A stretch of DNA of 6,840 nucleotides from Pseudomonadota bacterium (lineage in GTDB: Bacteria > Pseudomonadota > Alphaproteobacteria > Rhizobiales > Hyphomicrobiaceae), in assembly GCA_021813195.1 (NCBI GenBank), contig JAKALI010000224.1, positions 1-6,840 of the forward strand. Reading direction: 5' to 3'. Positions 4,631 through 6,840 of this stretch are shown here, one piece after another. Each line of letters starts with the position of its first letter. Position 1 is the first letter of the stretch. The notes under the pieces are model-generated. The model was not told where the DNA came from and searched no databases. It was given only the letters and a program-made list of their open reading frames with translations. The position numbers were made by a program, and so were the translations under genes.

Positions 4631-6349
4631 ATGAACCGGCAGCCGACTCAGCGCGGATATGACGCCCACGTCAGCCAGGCGTTAAGCCAACCGCAGCCTG
4701 GAGGACAGGCGGCACTTCTGCCTCGCAGTCACACCCGTGCGCTAGCGGCATGCGTGGCGCTGGCCTTCGCCGTGCTCGCAGGTCAACTCGTGCGATTGGC
4801 GCTCGATGCCGATCGATCGAGCGGGATATGGGTCTCCGCCATGAGTGCGAGTGCGGGCAGCACATACGCCCGACCCGACATCATTGATCGCGCCGGCCGT
4901 TTGTTGGCGACGGATGTTCAAGTCCCCTCGCTGTATGCCGATCCCACGCTTGTGCAGGATGTTGACGAGGCAGCAGAAAAACTCACCGGGTTGTTCCCGG
5001 AACTTGATCAGCGTCACCTGCGCGCAAGCCTTGGCGATCGCAGTCGCCGGTTTGTGTGGGTGAAGCGCGCGCTCGCGCCGGCTCTCGCGCAGAGGGTTCA
5101 CAATTTCGGACTTCCGGGTCTCGCGTTTGTCGACGAAGTGCGCCGAACCTACCCAGCCGGTGAACTCGGTGGACACATTTTGGGTCGCGTCGATATCGAC
5201 AACAGAGCCGTCAGCGGTATCGAGCGGTTCATCGACGAGATCGGAGCGGCTCAACTTGCTGTTGGCGCCCGACTATCGGCTCGCGCCCCCCTCCGTCTGT
5301 CGCTCGATTTGGGTGTGATGCATGCGCTCGAAGATGAGCTCAACAGTGCCATGCGTCGGTATCAGGCGAGCGGAGCAGCCGGCATTATCATGCACGCCAA
5401 GACCGGTGAGATTGCGGCCGCCGTCTCCCTGCCGGGCGTCGATCCGGCACGCGCTGCGGATGGCCTCGACTCCACGCGCATCGACAAGCTCCTTGCTGGA
5501 ACGTATGAGCTCGGTTCTGTCATGAAATTCATTACGGTGGCGATGGCGATCGAAGACGGCGCGCGCCTGGATAGTCTCGTCGACACCGCAGAACCGTTGA
5601 CAGCTGGTCGCTTTACCATACGGGATCTCTACCCGCTCGGCCGCCCGATGACGCTTGCCGAGGTCTTCGTACGCTCCTCCAATGTTGGGGCGGGGCAATT
5701 GGCGCTCAGCGCCGGGGCCGGCCGTCAGCGTGCCTTCCTTGAGAACTTGGGACTCTTCAAGCCTATCGTGACGGAAGCGGGACCGTCCGCGCCCCCTCAG
5801 CTGCCCAAGCATTGGGGCCGCGCCGAGCAAATTACGATTTCTTACGGACACGGCATGGCGATCTCGCCGCTCCAGTTCACCGCCGCCGCTGCCTCTCTCC
5901 TGAACGGAGGCGTACGCGTGCGCCCGACGTTTCTCGCCGGCGGGGGAACAGCCTCAAGTTCCGCCGAAGGTGGGGTGCGGGTTGATCGGGTCGTCCGCCC
6001 GGAAACCAGCGCCAAACTCGGCGAGTTGATGCGACTGAACGTGACCGATCCGGCCGGCACGGGGCGGCGCGCCGATGTGGCGGGCTATGACGTCGGCGGC
6101 AAGACGGGGACGGCCGAAATGGCACGTCGCGGGCGTTACCAAGCAAAATCCGTGATTTCCTCGTTCCTCGGCGTGTTTCCGGCGCGTGATCCCGCCTACG
6201 TCACCTTCGTCATGCTCTTCGAGCCCAACGGGATCGCGGACACGGACGGGGAAATTACGGCCGGCCGCAACGCTGCGCCAACCACGGCGCGCATCATCGC
6301 GCGCATCGCCCCGCTGCTCCAAGTCGCGGCCAGCCCAACCGGGTCCTGA
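4631..6349 (+). CDS. ftsI: Septal peptidoglycan D,D-transpeptidase FtsI (PBP3, class B)
   Basis: Membrane-anchored class B penicillin-binding protein that crosslinks new peptidoglycan at the septum, working with FtsW; target of beta-lactams. The 572-residue product has a cytoplasmic tail (1-35), a membrane anchor (about 36-58), and a pedestal domain with RPDIIDRAGRLLATD (81-95) and YPAGELGGHILGRVD (174-188). The transpeptidase domain runs from about 221 to 565. Active-site motifs are complete: S-x-x-K is Ser296-Val-Met-Lys299 (YELGSVMK), S-x-N is Ser349-Ser-Asn351, and KTGT is 491-494. Leu294 stands where many PBPs have Pro (EPGS); this is common in Hyphomicrobiales. YGHGMAISPLQ (405-415) is also conserved. 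Length is close to E. coli FtsI (588). ATG 4631 is chosen for GAGG (4619-4622) spanning the ftsL stop; the open frame further upstream overlaps ftsL and is not FtsI-like. The expected next gene, murE, is absent. Confidence 0.97.
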   Translation: MNRQPTQRGYDAHVSQALSQPQPGGQAALLPRSHTRALAACVALAFAVLAGQLVRLALDADRSSGIWVSAMSASAGSTYARPDIIDRAGRLLATDVQVPSLYADPTLVQDVDEAAEKLTGLFPELDQRHLRASLGDRSRRFVWVKRALAPALAQRVHNFGLPGLAFVDEVRRTYPAGELGGHILGRVDIDNRAVSGIERFIDEIGAAQLAVGARLSARAPLRLSLDLGVMHALEDELNSAMRRYQASGAAGIIMHAKTGEIAAAVSLPGVDPARAADGLDSTRIDKLLAGTYELGSVMKFITVAMAIEDGARLDSLVDTAEPLTAGRFTIRDLYPLGRPMTLAEVFVRSSNVGAGQLALSAGAGRQRAFLENLGLFKPIVTEAGPSAPPQLPKHWGRAEQITISYGHGMAISPLQFTAAAASLLNGGVRVRPTFLAGGGTASSSAEGGVRVDRVVRPETSAKLGELMRLNVTDPAGTGRRADVAGYDVGGKTGTAEMARRGRYQAKSVISSFLGVFPARDPAYVTFVMLFEPNGIADTDGEITAGRNAAPTTARIIARIAPLLQVAASPTGS

Positions 6350-6385
6350 AGATCAGAGACGGCCGCCCTGACAGAGACCACATGT

Positions 6386-6405
6386 TGCGATCCAACTTGA
6401 TCGCA
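6386..6405. promoter_or_regulatory. Perfect 7-base inverted repeat in the ftsI-thioredoxin gap
   Basis: TGCGATC (6386-6392) and GATCGCA (6399-6405) form a perfect inverted repeat with a 6-base spacer. No T-run follows, so it is more like an operator than a terminator. TTGATC (6397-6402) inside it, followed after 17 bases by CAAATA, could be a weak promoter for the downstream gene. The rest of the gap (6350-6510) shows no gene; an 8-base palindrome GTGATCAC lies at 6451-6458. Confidence 0.3.
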
Positions 6406-6510
6406 CGACGTAAAAGCGACAAATACCCACGAATCGCGGGCGCTTCAGTGGTGATCACGTGCCGCCTAGGAGCCTGCGAGTCGTTCGCAACACTGCTCAG
6501 AGTGCCACCC

Positions 6511-6840
6511 ATGTTGTTCCTTCGCAATTCCACCTTCGCTTTTTTGATCGTCGCGCTGGCGCTCTTTGCCGCGCCGCCTCTCGCGACGGCGGGATCGCCA
6601 CCGCTGGCTGAAGAGTGGAACGCCCCAGCCATTGCATGGCACGACATGCGCAGCGGTGTTCCCGAGGCGATTCGTACGGGCAAAACCGCGGTTCTCGTCT
6701 TCCACGCGCCCTGGTGCACGGCGTGCCGCAAGTATCGCGAGGTCTTTCGCGATCCGCGCATCGTGGAGGCCACCCGGGATTTCGTGATGATCCTCGTCGA
6801 TGCCGATGCCGATAAGGTCACGAATGGTGCCTTTGCTCCA
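6511..6840 (+). CDS. Secreted thioredoxin-like protein, 3' end outside the window
   Basis: The first 110 codons are visible, with no stop before the window ends. Residues 1-27 look like a Sec signal peptide: a short basic start (MLFLR), a hydrophobic core (about 8-20), and a likely cut after ATA (25-27). The mature part carries GKTAVLVFHAPWCTACRKY (57-75). This is a beta strand leading into a C-x-x-C redox centre, Cys69-Thr-Ala-Cys72, with the preceding Trp68. DPRIVEATRDFVMILVDADAD (81-101) resembles the segment after the active-site helix in thioredoxin_7 and DsbD-gamma-like domains. It probably reduces or exchanges disulfides in the periplasm; the partner is unknown. An in-frame GTG at 6502 is an alternative start; neither has a strong ribosome site. 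It sits where murE normally follows ftsI, with a 161-base gap, so it is probably transcribed separately. Confidence 0.82.
   Translation, partial: MLFLRNSTFAFLIVALALFAAPPLATAGSPPLAEEWNAPAIAWHDMRSGVPEAIRTGKTAVLVFHAPWCTACRKYREVFRDPRIVEATRDFVMILVDADADKVTNGAFAP

Noticed and set aside
5273..5851. A 192-codon open frame on the minus strand.
   Set aside because: It is antisense to the FtsI transpeptidase domain and has no recognisable motifs.
6294..6821. A 175-codon minus-strand frame across the ftsI-thioredoxin gap.
   Set aside because: It is antisense to two real genes; the + strand frame from 6511 has a signal peptide and a C-x-x-C motif, which explains the DNA better.
1..6840. Search for defence systems, mobile elements, CRISPR arrays, tRNA or toxin-antitoxin genes.
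   Set aside because: Nothing supports any of these; all sizable stretches are explained by housekeeping genes and their control regions.

Overview
The window reads as chromosomal core DNA of an alphaproteobacterium, most likely of the order Hyphomicrobiales (Rhizobiales). It is visibly G+C-rich. The gene content is an apparent pgsA tail, moaD and moaE, followed by the start of the division and cell wall (dcw) cluster, mraZ-rsmH-ftsL-ftsI. The FtsI active site reads YELGS-x-x-K and there is a TTAA-N7-TTAAC (CtrA-type) site; both fit this lineage. All recognised genes lie on the + strand. I see no tRNA, rRNA, CRISPR array, insertion sequence or phage gene, and no wholly new system. The novelty here is mainly in the regulatory DNA.

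Bases 1-905, molybdopterin synthase operon. The end of a probable pgsA is followed 4 bases later by moaD. moaE comes next, and its Shine-Dalgarno is built from the last two glycine codons of moaD. MoaD carries the sulfur on its C-terminal Gly-Gly and MoaE is the catalytic subunit, so translating them together makes sense. A GC hairpin with a T-run (882-904) closes the operon.

Bases 903-2423, periplasmic amidase. A perfect TTAA-N7-TTAAC site starts inside the T-run of the terminator and precedes an AmiC-type N-acetylmuramoyl-L-alanine amidase: signal peptide, AMIN domain, zinc amidase domain with a long helical insert. This family splits septal peptidoglycan, so it belongs functionally with the division genes downstream.

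Bases 2390-2763, a 374-base gene-free stretch before mraZ. It holds a hairpin after the amidase, a CtrA-like half site and, most strikingly, four TGG[G/A]N pentamers on the minus strand at an exact 10-base period over a TTGACA box. That layout matches the known MraZ operator. It is followed by a roughly 170-base leader with nested inverted repeats and a possible 7-codon upstream ORF whose stop touches the mraZ ribosome site.

Bases 2764-6349, start of the dcw cluster: mraZ (regulator), rsmH (16S rRNA methyltransferase, ATGA overlap with mraZ), ftsL (small bitopic divisome protein) and ftsI (septal transpeptidase). FtsL and FtsI act together at the septum, and the amidase upstream would split the wall they build.

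Bases 6350-6840. murE usually follows ftsI in this cluster. Here there is a 161-base gap with a perfect inverted repeat, then the start of a secreted thioredoxin-like protein (WCTAC) that runs off the window. The cluster is therefore interrupted, or ends, at ftsI.
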